Assembly (NCBI RefSeq): GCF_002968015.1
Contig: NZ_PUIP01000009.1
Span: 62,001 to 126,000, forward strand
Source of the DNA: Massilia phosphatilytica
Lineage (GTDB): Bacteria; Pseudomonadota; Gammaproteobacteria; Burkholderiales; Burkholderiaceae_D
DNA: 64,000 nucleotides
Direction: 5' to 3'
The notes below the pieces were generated by a model. The model worked only from the letters and a program-made list of their open reading frames with translations. It was not told where the DNA came from and searched no databases. The position numbers were made by a program, and so were the translations under genes. Shown here in pieces: positions 1 through 8,891 of this stretch. Within the stretch, counting starts at the first letter, position 1. Every line of letters begins with the position of its first letter.

Positions 1-431
1 ATACCGTTGCGCAGCCCGAAGAACGCCTCCTGACGGAAGAAGAAATTCGGGCCATGAGCGACGACGACTACATGAACCCGGCCCAGCTGGCGTTCTTCAA
101 GAACCGCCTGCAGGAGCTCGAAAAGGAACTGCTGAAGAACGCAGGCGAAACGACGGAACACCTGCGCGAAACGGTACTCGTTCCCGATCCGGCGGATCGC
201 GCCACCATCGAGGAAGAGCACGCGCTGGAGCTGCGTACCCGCGACCGCGAGCGCAAGCTGCTCAAGAAGGTCCAGCAATCGCTGGCCTCGATCGAGTCCG
301 GCGAATACGGCTGGTGCGAGGAAACCGGCGAACCGATCGGCATCCCCCGCCTGATCGCCCGTCCGACCGCGACCCTGTCGCTGGAAGCCCAGCAGCGCCG
401 CGAGCTGAAACAGAAACTGTACGGTGACTGA
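1..431 (+). CDS. dksA: RNA polymerase-binding transcription factor DksA (5' partial)
   Basis: DksA inserts a coiled coil into the secondary channel of RNA polymerase and acts with ppGpp in the stringent response. The frame is open to the left edge (first full codon at 3), so the true start lies outside; the ATG at 54 is only an internal Met. The acidic coiled-coil tip (DPADRA) and the family stretch LELRTRDRERKLLKKV are intact. In the C-terminal finger only the first of four zinc-ligand positions is Cys (WCEET); the others are Thr, Ser (LSLEA) and Ala. This is therefore a low-cysteine DksA that probably does not hold zinc. A strong terminator follows directly. Confidence 0.95.
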   Translation, partial: TVAQPEERLLTEEEIRAMSDDDYMNPAQLAFFKNRLQELEKELLKNAGETTEHLRETVLVPDPADRATIEEEHALELRTRDRERKLLKKVQQSLASIESGEYGWCEETGEPIGIPRLIARPTATLSLEAQQRRELKQKLYGD

Positions 432-450
432 TCGCTGACCGCGCCGATAA

Positions 451-479
451 AAAAGCATGCGCCTGTCGCATGCTTTTTT
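451..479 (+). terminator. Rho-independent terminator of dksA
   Basis: Perfect 11-bp stem (451-461 with 467-477), loop CCTGT, ending in a run of six T (474-479). It starts 20 bases after the dksA stop codon. Confidence 0.93.
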
Positions 480-642
480 GTTTTCAGGCCCATGCCGGGT
501 GCGGGTTTGTGCGCACGATTTATTTCCTATCGGATACACTGGAAGGATCGCCGGCGACTTGACGCAGCTCAGGCGTGCGCACCATGCCATCCGCGCCGCC
601 ATGCTAATGTCTCGACCGGCAACGATGGCAGACAAGGACGGA

Positions 643-1944
643 ATGGGGCTCTTCGATTTCCTGAAGAAAAAAGGCGACGCACCGCTTGCGGGTGCGGATG
701 CCCGTCCGCGCCCGGACGACCCGCTGACAGCCGGCCCCGTCACACGGCTTTCTCTCGATACCGAGGCGGAACGCGAACGCCAGCGTGAGATCGCCCGCGC
801 CACCGCGGCCAAGATCGATGCGATCGAGCTGGAGATGACCTCCGCCATCTTCGACGACGATGCCTGGGCCGGCAACCGGCGTCCCCCCGCCGCCGCCGGC
901 ACGCCTCCGCCCGACCACGACACGGACTTGCTGCCGGGGCCGGATGACATGCCGGACGCAGCGGCCACCCCGTCCAGCGCTCCCGTCACCGAGGAAGCGG
1001 CCATCCTGTACGCCAACGACCAGCTCGACGCCGCGGCCTTCCTGCTGCGCACCAGCGTGCGCGACCAGGGCGGCGAGCGCCTGCCGTGGTGGATGCTGTT
1101 CGACCTCTACCAGGTCATGGGCCTGGAACGCGAGTTCGAAAGCATCGCGATCGACTACGCCAGCCAGTTCGAGACGTCGCCGCCCACGTATCATCCGCTC
1201 GCGGCCGCGTCGCACGCGCCGGACCACCAGCTTGCCGGGGCGATCCCGACGGCAACCCTGTCCGGACGCCTGGACGACGGCCCGCTCGCCCGGGCACAAC
1301 TCGACCGCGCAGCCTTGCCCGGTCCGCTGGTCCGGTTCGAATTCCAGGCGATCACGGCCGTGACCGCGCCGGGCTGCGCCCTGCTGCTGGACGCGTTGCA
1401 GACGCTGCGCAAGGCGGGACGCGAACTCGTGCTGGCGGGTGCCGACCACCTCGTCGCGGTGTTGCGTCCAATGCTGGCGATCGGCAACCGCGACGCCGGC
1501 GAAGCGCCCTGGCTCCTGCTGCTGGAACTGCTGCTGCTGACGCACCGCGAAAAGGATTTCGAGGAGACCGCGATGGATTATTGCGTCACGTTCGAAGTAT
1601 CGCCGCCGTCGTTCGACGCGCCGAAACATGCGGCCGTCAGCCTGGCTGCCGGTCCGGCGACGGCGGGCGACCGCTTCCTGCTGCCGGCCGTGATCCGGGG
1701 CGACAGCGCCGCGCTGCTGGCCGCCATCGCCGGTCACGCGGCGCTTCACCCTGTCCTCGTGCTGGACGGCTCCCGGCTCGCACGCATCGATTACGCGGCC
1801 GCCAACGCTCTCGCCGCCCATCTGCGCACCCTGGCCCAGGACGGGCGCGAGGTCGTGCTGCGCGACCTGAACCATCTCGTCGCCGCGTTGCTGCGCCTGC
1901 TCGGCGTCGGCGACCAGGTGCGTCTGTACGCCCATAAATACTGA
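643..1944 (+). CDS. STAS-domain protein with tandemly duplicated architecture
   Basis: 433-aa cytoplasmic protein with no signal peptide. I chose ATG 643 because MGLFDFLKKK is a typical N-terminus and AAGGA lies 4 bases upstream; in-frame ATGs at 601, 607 and 625 have weaker context. After a charged Pro/Ala-rich linker (about 10-120) the protein contains two copies of one module: a helical segment (first LFDLYQVMGLEREFESIAIDY, second near 290-325 with KDFEETAMDYCVTFEVSPPSF) followed by a STAS-like alpha/beta domain ending in DHLVAVLRPML or NHLVAALLRLLGV. STAS domains usually act in anti-sigma antagonist or lipid-binding roles. No partner kinase is visible. It lies between dksA and hslV; its exact role is unknown. 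Confidence 0.75.
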   Translation: MGLFDFLKKKGDAPLAGADARPRPDDPLTAGPVTRLSLDTEAERERQREIARATAAKIDAIELEMTSAIFDDDAWAGNRRPPAAAGTPPPDHDTDLLPGPDDMPDAAATPSSAPVTEEAAILYANDQLDAAAFLLRTSVRDQGGERLPWWMLFDLYQVMGLEREFESIAIDYASQFETSPPTYHPLAAASHAPDHQLAGAIPTATLSGRLDDGPLARAQLDRAALPGPLVRFEFQAITAVTAPGCALLLDALQTLRKAGRELVLAGADHLVAVLRPMLAIGNRDAGEAPWLLLLELLLLTHREKDFEETAMDYCVTFEVSPPSFDAPKHAAVSLAAGPATAGDRFLLPAVIRGDSAALLAAIAGHAALHPVLVLDGSRLARIDYAAANALAAHLRTLAQDGREVVLRDLNHLVAALLRLLGVGDQVRLYAHKY

Positions 1945-1980
1945 CGCCGCCGGGTGCCGTGCCCCCGGATACGGTTCAGT

Positions 1981-2008
1981 CTTGCAATTTCATATCGCAT
2001 CCCCACTT
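1981..2008 (+). promoter_or_regulatory. Sigma-32-like heat-shock promoter of hslVU
   Basis: CTTGCAA (1981-1987), a 13-base spacer and CCCCACTT (2001-2008) match the RpoH pattern CTTGAAA-N13-15-CCCCAT. It lies 30 bases upstream of the hslV ATG, and hslVU is a classic heat-shock operon. Confidence 0.7.
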
Positions 2009-2037
2009 GCGATGAGCAGATCAACCACGAGGCAATT

Positions 2038-2574
2038 ATGGAACAATTTCACGGCACGACGATCGTCAGCGTTCGGCGCGGCAACCAGGTCGCGCTCGGC
2101 GGCGATGGACAAGTCACCCTGGGCAACGTCGTCATGAAGGGCTCGGCGCGCAAGGTGCGCAAGCTCTACCAGAACAAGGTGCTGTGCGGCTTTGCCGGCG
2201 GCACGGCCGACGCCTTCACCCTGCTCGACCGCTTCGAAGCGAAACTGGAAAAACACCAGGGCAACCTGCTGCGTGCCTCCGTCGAACTCGCCAAGGACTG
2301 GCGCACCGACCGCGTGCTGCGCCGCCTGGAGGCCATGTTGCTGGTGGCCGACCGCGAAAAGACCCTGATCATCACCGGCAACGGCGACGTGCTCGAACCG
2401 GAAGACGGCATCGGCGCGATCGGCTCGGGCGGTATCTACGCCCAGTCGGCCGCCAAGGCCTTGCAGGAAAACACGGATTTCGCCCCGGCCGACGTGGTCA
2501 AGAAAGCGCTGACCATCGCAGGCGAGCTGTGCATCTACACGAACATGTCGCACATCATCGAGACGCTGGAATAA
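2038..2574 (+). CDS. hslV: ATP-dependent protease subunit HslV
   Basis: Peptidase subunit of the cytoplasmic HslUV (ClpQY) protease, a double hexameric ring with an N-terminal threonine nucleophile. 178 aa. ATG 2038 gives the short propeptide MEQFHG followed by the catalytic Thr7 (TTIVSVRRG), as in other Burkholderiales. The motifs [30 protein letters not shown] and AIGSGG are all in place. A longer upstream reading frame would run through the promoter and is not used. It is followed 25 bases later by hslU. Confidence 0.97.
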   Translation: MEQFHGTTIVSVRRGNQVALGGDGQVTLGNVVMKGSARKVRKLYQNKVLCGFAGGTADAFTLLDRFEAKLEKHQGNLLRASVELAKDWRTDRVLRRLEAMLLVADREKTLIITGNGDVLEPEDGIGAIGSGGIYAQSAAKALQENTDFAPADVVKKALTIAGELCIYTNMSHIIETLE

Positions 2575-2599
2575 CGGCCTCTCCCGCACGAAAGTATTC

Positions 2600-3946
2600 A
2601 TGAGCACACATATGAACATGACTCCGTCCGAAATCGTCTCGGAACTCGACAAGCACGTCGTCGGCCAGGGTAAAGCCAAGCGCGCCGTGTCGATCGCGCT
2701 GCGCAACCGCTGGCGCCGCCAGCAGGTCGAGGAACCGCTGCGCCACGAGATCACCCCGAAGAACATCCTCATGATCGGCCCGACGGGCGTCGGCAAGACC
2801 GAGATCGCGCGCCGCCTGGCCAAGCTGGCCGACGCGCCGTTCATCAAGGTCGAGGCGACCAAGTTCACCGAGGTCGGCTATGTCGGCCGCGACGTCGACA
2901 CCATCATCCGCGACCTGATCGACATCGGCATCAAGCAGACCCGCGCCAGCGAAATGAAGAAGGTGCGCCAGCGCGCCGAGGACGCGGCCGAGGACCGCAT
3001 CATCGACATCCTCGTGCCCCCGGCACGCGACTTCGGCTTCAACGTCAGCAACGACGCCAAGGACGGCGGCGATGCCACCCGCCAGACCTTCCGCAAGCGC
3101 CTGCGCGAAGGCGCCCTGGACGACAAGGAAGTCGAGATCGACGTGGCCGAGGCGTCGCCGCAGATGGAAATCATGGCGCCGCCTGGCATGGAAGAGATGA
3201 CGGAACAGATCAAGTCGATGTTCGCCGGCGTCGGCGGTGGCCGCAAGAAGCCCCGCAAGATGAAGGTGAAGGAAGCGATGAAGCTGCTCGTCGACGAGGA
3301 AGCCGCCAAGCTCATCAACGAAGACGAGATGAAGCAGAAGGCCATCACCAACGTCGAGCAGAACGGCATCGTGTTCCTGGACGAGGTCGACAAGATCGCG
3401 TCGCGTTCGGAACACGGCGGCGCCGACGTCTCGCGCGCGGGCGTGCAGCGCGACCTGCTGCCGCTCGTCGAAGGCACGACGGTGAACACGAAGTACGGCA
3501 TGATCAAGACCGACCACATCCTGTTCATCGCATCGGGCGCGTTCCACCTGTCCAAGCCGTCGGACCTGATCCCCGAGCTGCAGGGCCGCTTCCCGATCCG
3601 CGTCGAACTGGAATCGCTGTCGATCGAGGATTTCAAGAGCATCCTGACCTCGACGGACGCAAGTCTCACCAAGCAGTACGAAGCCCTGCTGGCGACGGAA
3701 GGCGTGAAGCTGGAGTTCGCCGACGACGGCATCCATCGCCTGGCCGAGATCGCGTATTCCGTCAACGAGCGCACCGAGAACATCGGCGCGCGCCGCCTGT
3801 ACACGGTGATGGAAAAGCTGCTGGAAGAGATCTCGTACTCGGCCACCGACAAGTCGGGCCAGTCGCTCGTCATCGACGCGGCCTACGTTAACGAACGGCT
3901 GGATGCGCTGGCGGTCAACGAAGACCTGTCGCGCTACGTGCTGTAA
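2600..3946 (+). CDS. hslU: ATP-dependent protease ATPase subunit HslU
   Basis: AAA+ unfoldase that feeds substrates into HslV. 448 aa, a normal length. The Walker A motif GPTGVGKT is at residues 60-67, the pore loop GYVG is in [10 protein letters not shown], Walker B is [12 protein letters not shown], sensor II is in the [17 protein letters not shown] region, and the C-terminal tail RYVL is the part that docks into HslV. The central I-domain, which binds substrate, is present. ATG 2600 has only weak upstream purines (CGAAAG), so translation is probably coupled to hslV. Confidence 0.97.
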   Translation: MSTHMNMTPSEIVSELDKHVVGQGKAKRAVSIALRNRWRRQQVEEPLRHEITPKNILMIGPTGVGKTEIARRLAKLADAPFIKVEATKFTEVGYVGRDVDTIIRDLIDIGIKQTRASEMKKVRQRAEDAAEDRIIDILVPPARDFGFNVSNDAKDGGDATRQTFRKRLREGALDDKEVEIDVAEASPQMEIMAPPGMEEMTEQIKSMFAGVGGGRKKPRKMKVKEAMKLLVDEEAAKLINEDEMKQKAITNVEQNGIVFLDEVDKIASRSEHGGADVSRAGVQRDLLPLVEGTTVNTKYGMIKTDHILFIASGAFHLSKPSDLIPELQGRFPIRVELESLSIEDFKSILTSTDASLTKQYEALLATEGVKLEFADDGIHRLAEIAYSVNERTENIGARRLYTVMEKLLEEISYSATDKSGQSLVIDAAYVNERLDALAVNEDLSRYVL

Positions 3947-3974
3947 TTCACGACTGCAGAAAGGAGAGGCGGCG

Positions 3975-4172
3975 ATGGCGAACAAGGCACTGGCAACCCG
4001 GCAAAAGATGCGGCTGCGTGTCGAGCCGGCGCCGCCGATCAAACCTCGCAACCCGTTCGCCGGCTTCGCCAAGGCGCGCGCGGCCGGGGCGCATGCGAAG
4101 CCCGAGGCCAGCGAACGGCTGGCCGCCAAGCGTGCACTCAAGAAGGTCAAGCTGGAGCCGGACTCGGACTGA
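3975..4172 (+). CDS. small basic hypothetical protein
   Basis: 65 aa. ATG 3975 is preceded by a strong ribosome site (AAAGGAGAGG at 3960-3969). The protein is rich in Lys, Arg, Ala and Pro (KMRLRVEPAPPIKPRNPF and a Lys-rich C-terminus) and has no membrane segment or known domain. It starts 28 bases after hslU and could be co-transcribed. The nucleic-acid-like basic composition suggests, but does not show, an RNA- or DNA-associated protein. Confidence 0.6.
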   Translation: MANKALATRQKMRLRVEPAPPIKPRNPFAGFAKARAAGAHAKPEASERLAAKRALKKVKLEPDSD

Positions 4173-4184
4173 CCGGCGCCGGCG

Positions 4185-4565
4185 TTATTTCTCCGGCATG
4201 ATCAGCGGCTTGCCCTTTTCGACAAAATACGTGGCAATGCCCGCCCCGTTCACCTTGCCGGGGTTCCTGGCCGCATGGATGGTGCCGGCCGGGATGAAGA
4301 CGGATTGCCCCGCCTTGAGCGTCACCGGCGCTTTCCCGTCGGGCATGTACTCCAGCGTGCCCTCGACCACGTACAGCACTTCATCGCCGGGATGCGTATG
4401 CCTGGGCACGCCATGACCGGGGTCGACCTCGACGCGTACCTCGACGACTTCACGTCCCGACACCACGCTGTCATGCTTGAGCAGGTCGGTGCGCCGCACA
4501 CCCGCCACCTGCGCAAACGCGGCCGCGCCCAACAACGCCAGAGTGATCACGGTGACTGTTTTCAT
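4185..4565 (-). CDS. secreted cupin-domain protein
   Basis: 126 aa. The start at 4565 (AAAGGAGGG just upstream) gives a signal peptide MKTVTVITLALLGAAAFAQ with likely cleavage after AFA. The mature part is a single cupin_2 barrel: motif 1 is PRHTHPGDEVLYVVEGTLEY, with His, His and Glu positions for a metal, and motif 2 is around FIPAGTIHAARN. Periplasmic cupins of this size are common and their substrates usually unknown. It is convergent with the preceding small gene and divergent from the XRE regulator. Confidence 0.85.
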   Translation of the reverse strand: MKTVTVITLALLGAAAFAQVAGVRRTDLLKHDSVVSGREVVEVRVEVDPGHGVPRHTHPGDEVLYVVEGTLEYMPDGKAPVTLKAGQSVFIPAGTIHAARNPGKVNGAGIATYFVEKGKPLIMPEK

Positions 4566-4695
4566 AAGCCCTCCTTTGGTACCGATTGGACATCGGCGCA
4601 CCGGTGACGATACATGCGTTCGCCCATGAACTGATGCGTATCATAGCGCTGGCCGACCTCAGCAGGCGGTCGTGGCTGGCTGGACTCGACATTTC

Positions 4696-4744
4696 TTGAA
4701 CTGGGCTGTCTTCTTCTGTACATTCGTCAGGCCGAGTTGACGAA
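4696..4744 (+). promoter_or_regulatory. promoter with overlapping inverted repeat upstream of the XRE regulator
   Basis: TTGAAC (4696-4701), 17-base spacer, TACATT (4719-4724). A 7-bp inverted repeat TTCGTCA (4723-4729) / TGACGAA (4738-4744) overlaps the end of the -10 box and the expected start point. The position suits an autoregulatory operator. Confidence 0.55.
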
Positions 4745-4768
4745 CGAAAACAGAGAACCGACCCCACC

Positions 4769-5500
4769 ATGAGCTCCCCCGACATGCTGCTGGACGTGCT
4801 GCGCGCAGAACTGCGCGCCGCCGGGATCACCTACAAGATGCTGGCCGACCGCATCGCGATGAGCGAATCGAGTATCAAGCGCATGTTCGGCCAGAAGGAC
4901 ATGACCCTGTCGCGCCTGGCCCAGATCTGCCAGGCGGCCGGCATCGCCATGGAGGACGTGCTGCGGCGCGCGGCCGATGCACGCCCGCAGGCCGACACGC
5001 TGACGCTCATCCAGGAAACGGCGCTGGTCGCCAATCCGCGCCTGCTGCTCGTGGCGATCTGCTGCCTGGGGCACTGGAGCCTGGAGCAGATGGTCGAGAC
5101 CTATCGTTTGAGCGAACCCGAATGCATTGGCTTGCTGGTGGAACTCGACCGCCTCGGCGTGATCGAACTGAAGCCGCTGAACCGCTACACGCTGCGGGTC
5201 TCGAATGCGTTCCGCTGGCTGCCGGACGGGCCGGTACAGCGCTTCTTCCGCGCCAACGTTGTCGAGGATTATTTTGCAGGTAACTTCGACGGTGCCGGGG
5301 AAACCTTGATGTGCCTGCCCGCGCGCCTGTCGCTGGCGAGCGCCGCCGAGCTGGCGGAAAAAATCCATCAACTGGCCGGAGAACTCGCGCGCATGCACCG
5401 CAACGACCGTCGCCTGCCCGCGCAGGAGCGCGACGGTTTTACGTTGCTGGTCGGTTTCCGTTCGTGGGAATTCGCGGCGTTCACCGCGCTGCGGCGCTGA
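4769..5500 (+). CDS. XRE-family transcriptional regulator
   Basis: 243 aa. Residues 6-62 form a helix-turn-helix of the XRE/Cro type (LADRIAMSESSIKRMFG is the recognition part). A C-terminal region of about 160 residues has no domain I can name; it includes a second winged-helix-like piece (LSEPECIGLLVELDRLGVIEL). It is probably a DNA-binding regulator with a ligand or dimerisation domain. It ends 3 bases from the convergent gspC. The inverted repeat over its own promoter suggests autoregulation. Confidence 0.85.
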   Translation: MSSPDMLLDVLRAELRAAGITYKMLADRIAMSESSIKRMFGQKDMTLSRLAQICQAAGIAMEDVLRRAADARPQADTLTLIQETALVANPRLLLVAICCLGHWSLEQMVETYRLSEPECIGLLVELDRLGVIELKPLNRYTLRVSNAFRWLPDGPVQRFFRANVVEDYFAGNFDGAGETLMCLPARLSLASAAELAEKIHQLAGELARMHRNDRRLPAQERDGFTLLVGFRSWEFAAFTALRR

Positions 5501-5503
5501 GCT

Positions 5504-6226
5504 TTACTGTGTATTTGTCTGTCCGGCCGGATTGTCGCCTCCGCGCGTCTGCGGCGGCATCTGTGGCGCGTTCGGCGGGGGATTGATCGGGTTCGGATTC
5601 GCGGGCGGCGGATTGTCGTGCGTGCCGACGTCGCCCGGGTTCGTCATCGACGGCTGTTGCTGCTGGACGGCGCCCGGCGCCATCGGCGGCTCGGGCACGG
5701 CCTGCACCGGCTGCGCGGCCGGCGCGGTCGTGATCTGCTGGGGCTGCGGGAAATTCTGCTGCGGCATGCCACCCGGCGGCGCACCGCTGGGCGCCCCTCC
5801 GGGCGCGCCCCCGCCCATCGGCGCCGCGGGCTTGGTATCGGTCGCCAGGTCGACGCGCTTCATGACGCCGCCATCGGACAGCATCACATAGCGCGGATGG
5901 ACTTCCGCCAGCGTGATGCCGGGTGCCAGCTCCTTGCCGACCCGCAGCGCCTTCGGCGGCGAACCTTCGGCGACGATGATCGCCACGCTGCTGCTCCCGT
6001 CCGCCACGACGCCCGTCAGCTGGTAATTGGTCGCGCTTGCCACCGAGACCTGGCCGCCGAACAAGGTAGCGGCGGCATCGATGGTCGGGTCGGGCATGGC
6101 GGCCAGCGGCGCCGCCGCGATCGGGCGCTGGGGCGGCTGGTACAGCTGCAGGATCCAGTACGCGAGCGACGCGGCCAGCAGGATCACGCCCAGCAGGCTC
6201 AGGAGTAAAGGCAAGCGCTTGTTCAT
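5504..6226 (-). CDS. gspC: type II secretion system protein GspC
   Basis: Inner-membrane clamp protein linking the T2SS platform to the secretin. 240 aa, with a single N-terminal membrane anchor (LPLLLSLLGVILLAASLAYW), a homology region (TNYQLTGVVADGSSSVAIIV ... GITLAEVHPRYVML) and a long Pro/Gln/Gly-rich tail in place of a PDZ domain, a form seen in betaproteobacteria. ATG 6226 has AAGGA 5 bases upstream; a TTG 3 bases earlier is the alternative. It is the last gene of the operon, an unusual place for gspC. Confidence 0.85.
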   Translation of the reverse strand: MNKRLPLLLSLLGVILLAASLAYWILQLYQPPQRPIAAAPLAAMPDPTIDAAATLFGGQVSVASATNYQLTGVVADGSSSVAIIVAEGSPPKALRVGKELAPGITLAEVHPRYVMLSDGGVMKRVDLATDTKPAAPMGGGAPGGAPSGAPPGGMPQQNFPQPQQITTAPAAQPVQAVPEPPMAPGAVQQQQPSMTNPGDVGTHDNPPPANPNPINPPPNAPQMPPQTRGGDNPAGQTNTQ

Positions 6227-6237
6227 CAATATCCTTG

Positions 6238-7458
6238 TTACTGCACCAACTGGTTGATTTCAATGATCGGCATCAGCACAGCCAGCACGATCAACAACAC
6301 GACGAGACCCATGGCCAGGATCAGCACCGGCTCCAGCAGGCCGGCGATGGTCAGCGTGCGCCGCTCGAGGTCGGCCTGCTGCGAATTCGATGCGCGTTCG
6401 AGCATGGCCGGCAGCTCGCCCGTGATCTCGCCCGCGCGAATCATGTGCACGAGCATGGGCGGGAACAGCTTCTGGGCCGACAGTGCCCGTGCCAGGCTCA
6501 CGCCTTCGCGCACGCTGGCCGTCGCCTGCTCCACGAGTTCCTTCATGGCCACGTTCGACAGCGTGTCGCGGCTCGTCTCGAGCGCGCGCAGGATCGGCAC
6601 GCCGGAGCCGGTCGTGATCGCCAACGTGCTGGCGAAACGGGTCGTGTTCAGGCTGCGCTCGAACTTGCCGTACACGGGCGCGTTCAGCAGCCACGTATGC
6701 CAGCGGCGCTTGAGCACGGGGTTGCGCAACGCACGGCGCCACGCATACCACGCCGCGATGACGATCAATGCGACATAGATCCCGTAGGCGCGCGTAAAGT
6801 TCGACACACCGAGCATGAGGACCGTCAGGAACGGCAGCTTCTGCTTGGTGTTGGCGAACACCGACACGATCTGCGGCACGACATAGGTCAGCAGGAAGAT
6901 CACGATCGCGAACGCGACGACGGTGACGATGGCCGGATAGGTAAACGCCAGGCGCACCCGCTGCACGAGGGCGTTGCGGCGCTCGATGTAGTCGGCCAGG
7001 CGTGACAGCACGCGCGACAGCTGGCCGATCTGTTCGCCGGACGCGACGAGGGCGCGGTAGATCTCGGCGAAGTCGCGCGGATGGCGCGCCAGTGCGCTGG
7101 AGAACGACGCGCCGCCCATCACTTCCGAACGGATCGACGCGATCAGGTCGCGCACATAGGCGCGCTCGGCCTGTTCCAGCAGGGCCGTGAAGGCTTGCTC
7201 GAGCGGCAGGCCCGCCTCCAGCAGGCTCGCGAGCTGGCGCGTGAACAGCGCGAGCTCGACCTGGGACAGGCGCTCGCCGAAGCCGCGCGCGCGCGCCGCC
7301 CCGCTCTCGTCGACCTGGGCCGCGATGGCCTCGACGGCGAGCGGCGTCAATCCCTGCAGGCGCAGGTCGGCACGCGCGGCACGCGGGCTGTCGGCGTTCA
7401 GGACGCCCTTGCGGGTGACGCCACCCGTGTCGACGGCTTCATAGCGGAAGGCGGGCAT
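6238..7458 (-). CDS. gspF: type II secretion system inner-membrane protein GspF
   Basis: Polytopic platform protein that contacts the GspE ATPase. 406 aa, the usual length. It starts MPAFRYEAVDTGG and has two T2SSF cytoplasmic helical bundles (each with the LFTRQLASLLEAGLPLEQA-type signature) separated and followed by membrane helices (AFTYPAIVTVVAFAIVIFLL; the C-terminal LILAMGLVVLLIVLAVLMPI). The gene sits 3 bases after gspE and 11 before gspC. Confidence 0.96.
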   Translation of the reverse strand: MPAFRYEAVDTGGVTRKGVLNADSPRAARADLRLQGLTPLAVEAIAAQVDESGAARARGFGERLSQVELALFTRQLASLLEAGLPLEQAFTALLEQAERAYVRDLIASIRSEVMGGASFSSALARHPRDFAEIYRALVASGEQIGQLSRVLSRLADYIERRNALVQRVRLAFTYPAIVTVVAFAIVIFLLTYVVPQIVSVFANTKQKLPFLTVLMLGVSNFTRAYGIYVALIVIAAWYAWRRALRNPVLKRRWHTWLLNAPVYGKFERSLNTTRFASTLAITTGSGVPILRALETSRDTLSNVAMKELVEQATASVREGVSLARALSAQKLFPPMLVHMIRAGEITGELPAMLERASNSQQADLERRTLTIAGLLEPVLILAMGLVVLLIVLAVLMPIIEINQLVQ

Positions 7459-7461
7459 CGA

Positions 7462-8886
7462 TCAATCCACCTTCGTCACGCGCAGCAGTTCGGCTTCCGT
7501 CGTGATGCCTTCGCGCACCCACCGTTCGCCGTCGTCGTGCATGGTCTTCATGCCCGACTTCAGGGCCGCGTTGCGGATCTCGGCCTCGGCGGCCTGGTTG
7601 TGGATCTGCGAACGGATCTGTTCGTTCGTCTCGAGCAGCTCGTACACGCCCACGCGGCCCTGGAAGCCCGTGTGGCCGCAGCGGTCGCACCCGACCGCCA
7701 CCCACTGCCCGCCTTCCGGGCGCTTGCAGTGCGAACACAGCTTGCGCACGAGGCGCTGGGCCATCACGCCCAGCAGCGACGACGACAGCAGGAACGGCTC
7801 GATGCCCATGTCCAGCAGACGGGTGACCGCCGAGGCGGCGTCGTTCGTGTGCAAGGTCGCCAGCACCAGGTGGCCCGTCAGCGACGCCTGCACGGCGATC
7901 TGGGCCGTTTCGAGGTCGCGGATCTCGCCGATCATGATCACGTCAGGGTCCTGGCGCAGGATCGCGCGCAGGGCCTTGCCGAACGTCATGTCGATGCGGG
8001 CGTTCACCTGCGTCTGGCCGACGCCGGGCAAGTCGTATTCGATCGGGTCTTCCACCGTCATGATGTTGGTGGTCGTCGAATTCAGGCGCGACAGCGACGC
8101 GTACAAGGTGGTCGTCTTGCCGGAACCGGTCGGGCCCGTGACGAGCACGATGCCGTGCGGCTGGTTGATCAGCTTGTCGAACTGCGGCAGCATCTGCTCG
8201 CTCATGCCCAGGTGGCTGAGGTCGAGGCGGCCCGCTTCCTTGTCGAGCAGACGCAGCACGGCACGTTCGCCGTGGCCGGTCGGCAAGGTCGAGACGCGCA
8301 CGTCGACCGGCTTGCCGCCCACGCGCAACGTGATGCGGCCGTCCTGCGGCAGGCGTTTTTCGGCGATGTCGAGCTGCGACATGATCTTGATACGCGAGAT
8401 CAGCGAGGCGTGGATGGCCTTGCGCGGACGCACGATGTCGCGCAGCGCGCCGTCGATACGGAAGCGCACGACGGACGTCTGCTCGAACGGTTCGATGTGG
8501 ATGTCGGACGCGCCTTCGCGCAGCGATTGCGTCAGCAGCGCGTTGATCATGCGGATCACCGGTGCATCGTCGGACGATTCCAGCAGGTCTTCGATCGCGG
8601 GCACGTCCTGCAGCAGCTTCGTGAGGTCGAGGTCGGCGTCGAACTCGTCCGCGACCTGGGACGCGTCGCCGCCAGCCGACTGGTACGCGGCGGCAATGGC
8701 CGATTCCAGTTCGGCGCGTTCCATCCGCCGTAGGGTGATGCGCCCGAAACGGCGCGAGACCTCGGCGATCGCCGCCGGCTTGGTCGCGTTCGAGACCAGC
8801 ACTTCGACGGCTTGCGACGGGTCGCCGTTGGAACGCGCCAGCACGCCGTAATCGCGTGCGAAGGCGTAGGGCAGCAAGTTATTCAT
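7462..8886 (-). CDS. gspE: type II secretion system ATPase GspE
   Basis: Hexameric cytoplasmic ATPase that drives pseudopilus assembly. 474 aa. Walker A GPTGSGKT is at 251-258, the Asp box and Walker B are in [18 protein letters not shown], the His box is in [15 protein letters not shown], and a four-Cys zinc site (CSHC ... CDRC) is near 395-420. The N-terminal domain that meets GspL is present but short. ATG 8886 starts [15 protein letters not shown], typical for the family. Confidence 0.96.
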   Translation of the reverse strand: MNNLLPYAFARDYGVLARSNGDPSQAVEVLVSNATKPAAIAEVSRRFGRITLRRMERAELESAIAAAYQSAGGDASQVADEFDADLDLTKLLQDVPAIEDLLESSDDAPVIRMINALLTQSLREGASDIHIEPFEQTSVVRFRIDGALRDIVRPRKAIHASLISRIKIMSQLDIAEKRLPQDGRITLRVGGKPVDVRVSTLPTGHGERAVLRLLDKEAGRLDLSHLGMSEQMLPQFDKLINQPHGIVLVTGPTGSGKTTTLYASLSRLNSTTTNIMTVEDPIEYDLPGVGQTQVNARIDMTFGKALRAILRQDPDVIMIGEIRDLETAQIAVQASLTGHLVLATLHTNDAASAVTRLLDMGIEPFLLSSSLLGVMAQRLVRKLCSHCKRPEGGQWVAVGCDRCGHTGFQGRVGVYELLETNEQIRSQIHNQAAEAEIRNAALKSGMKTMHDDGERWVREGITTEAELLRVTKVD

Positions 8887-8891
8887 CGTCT

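Noticed and set aside
457..642. Upstream extension of the STAS gene starting at 457
   Set aside because: It begins inside the dksA terminator stem, and the translation up to 643 lacks protein-like character; AAGGA precedes ATG 643.
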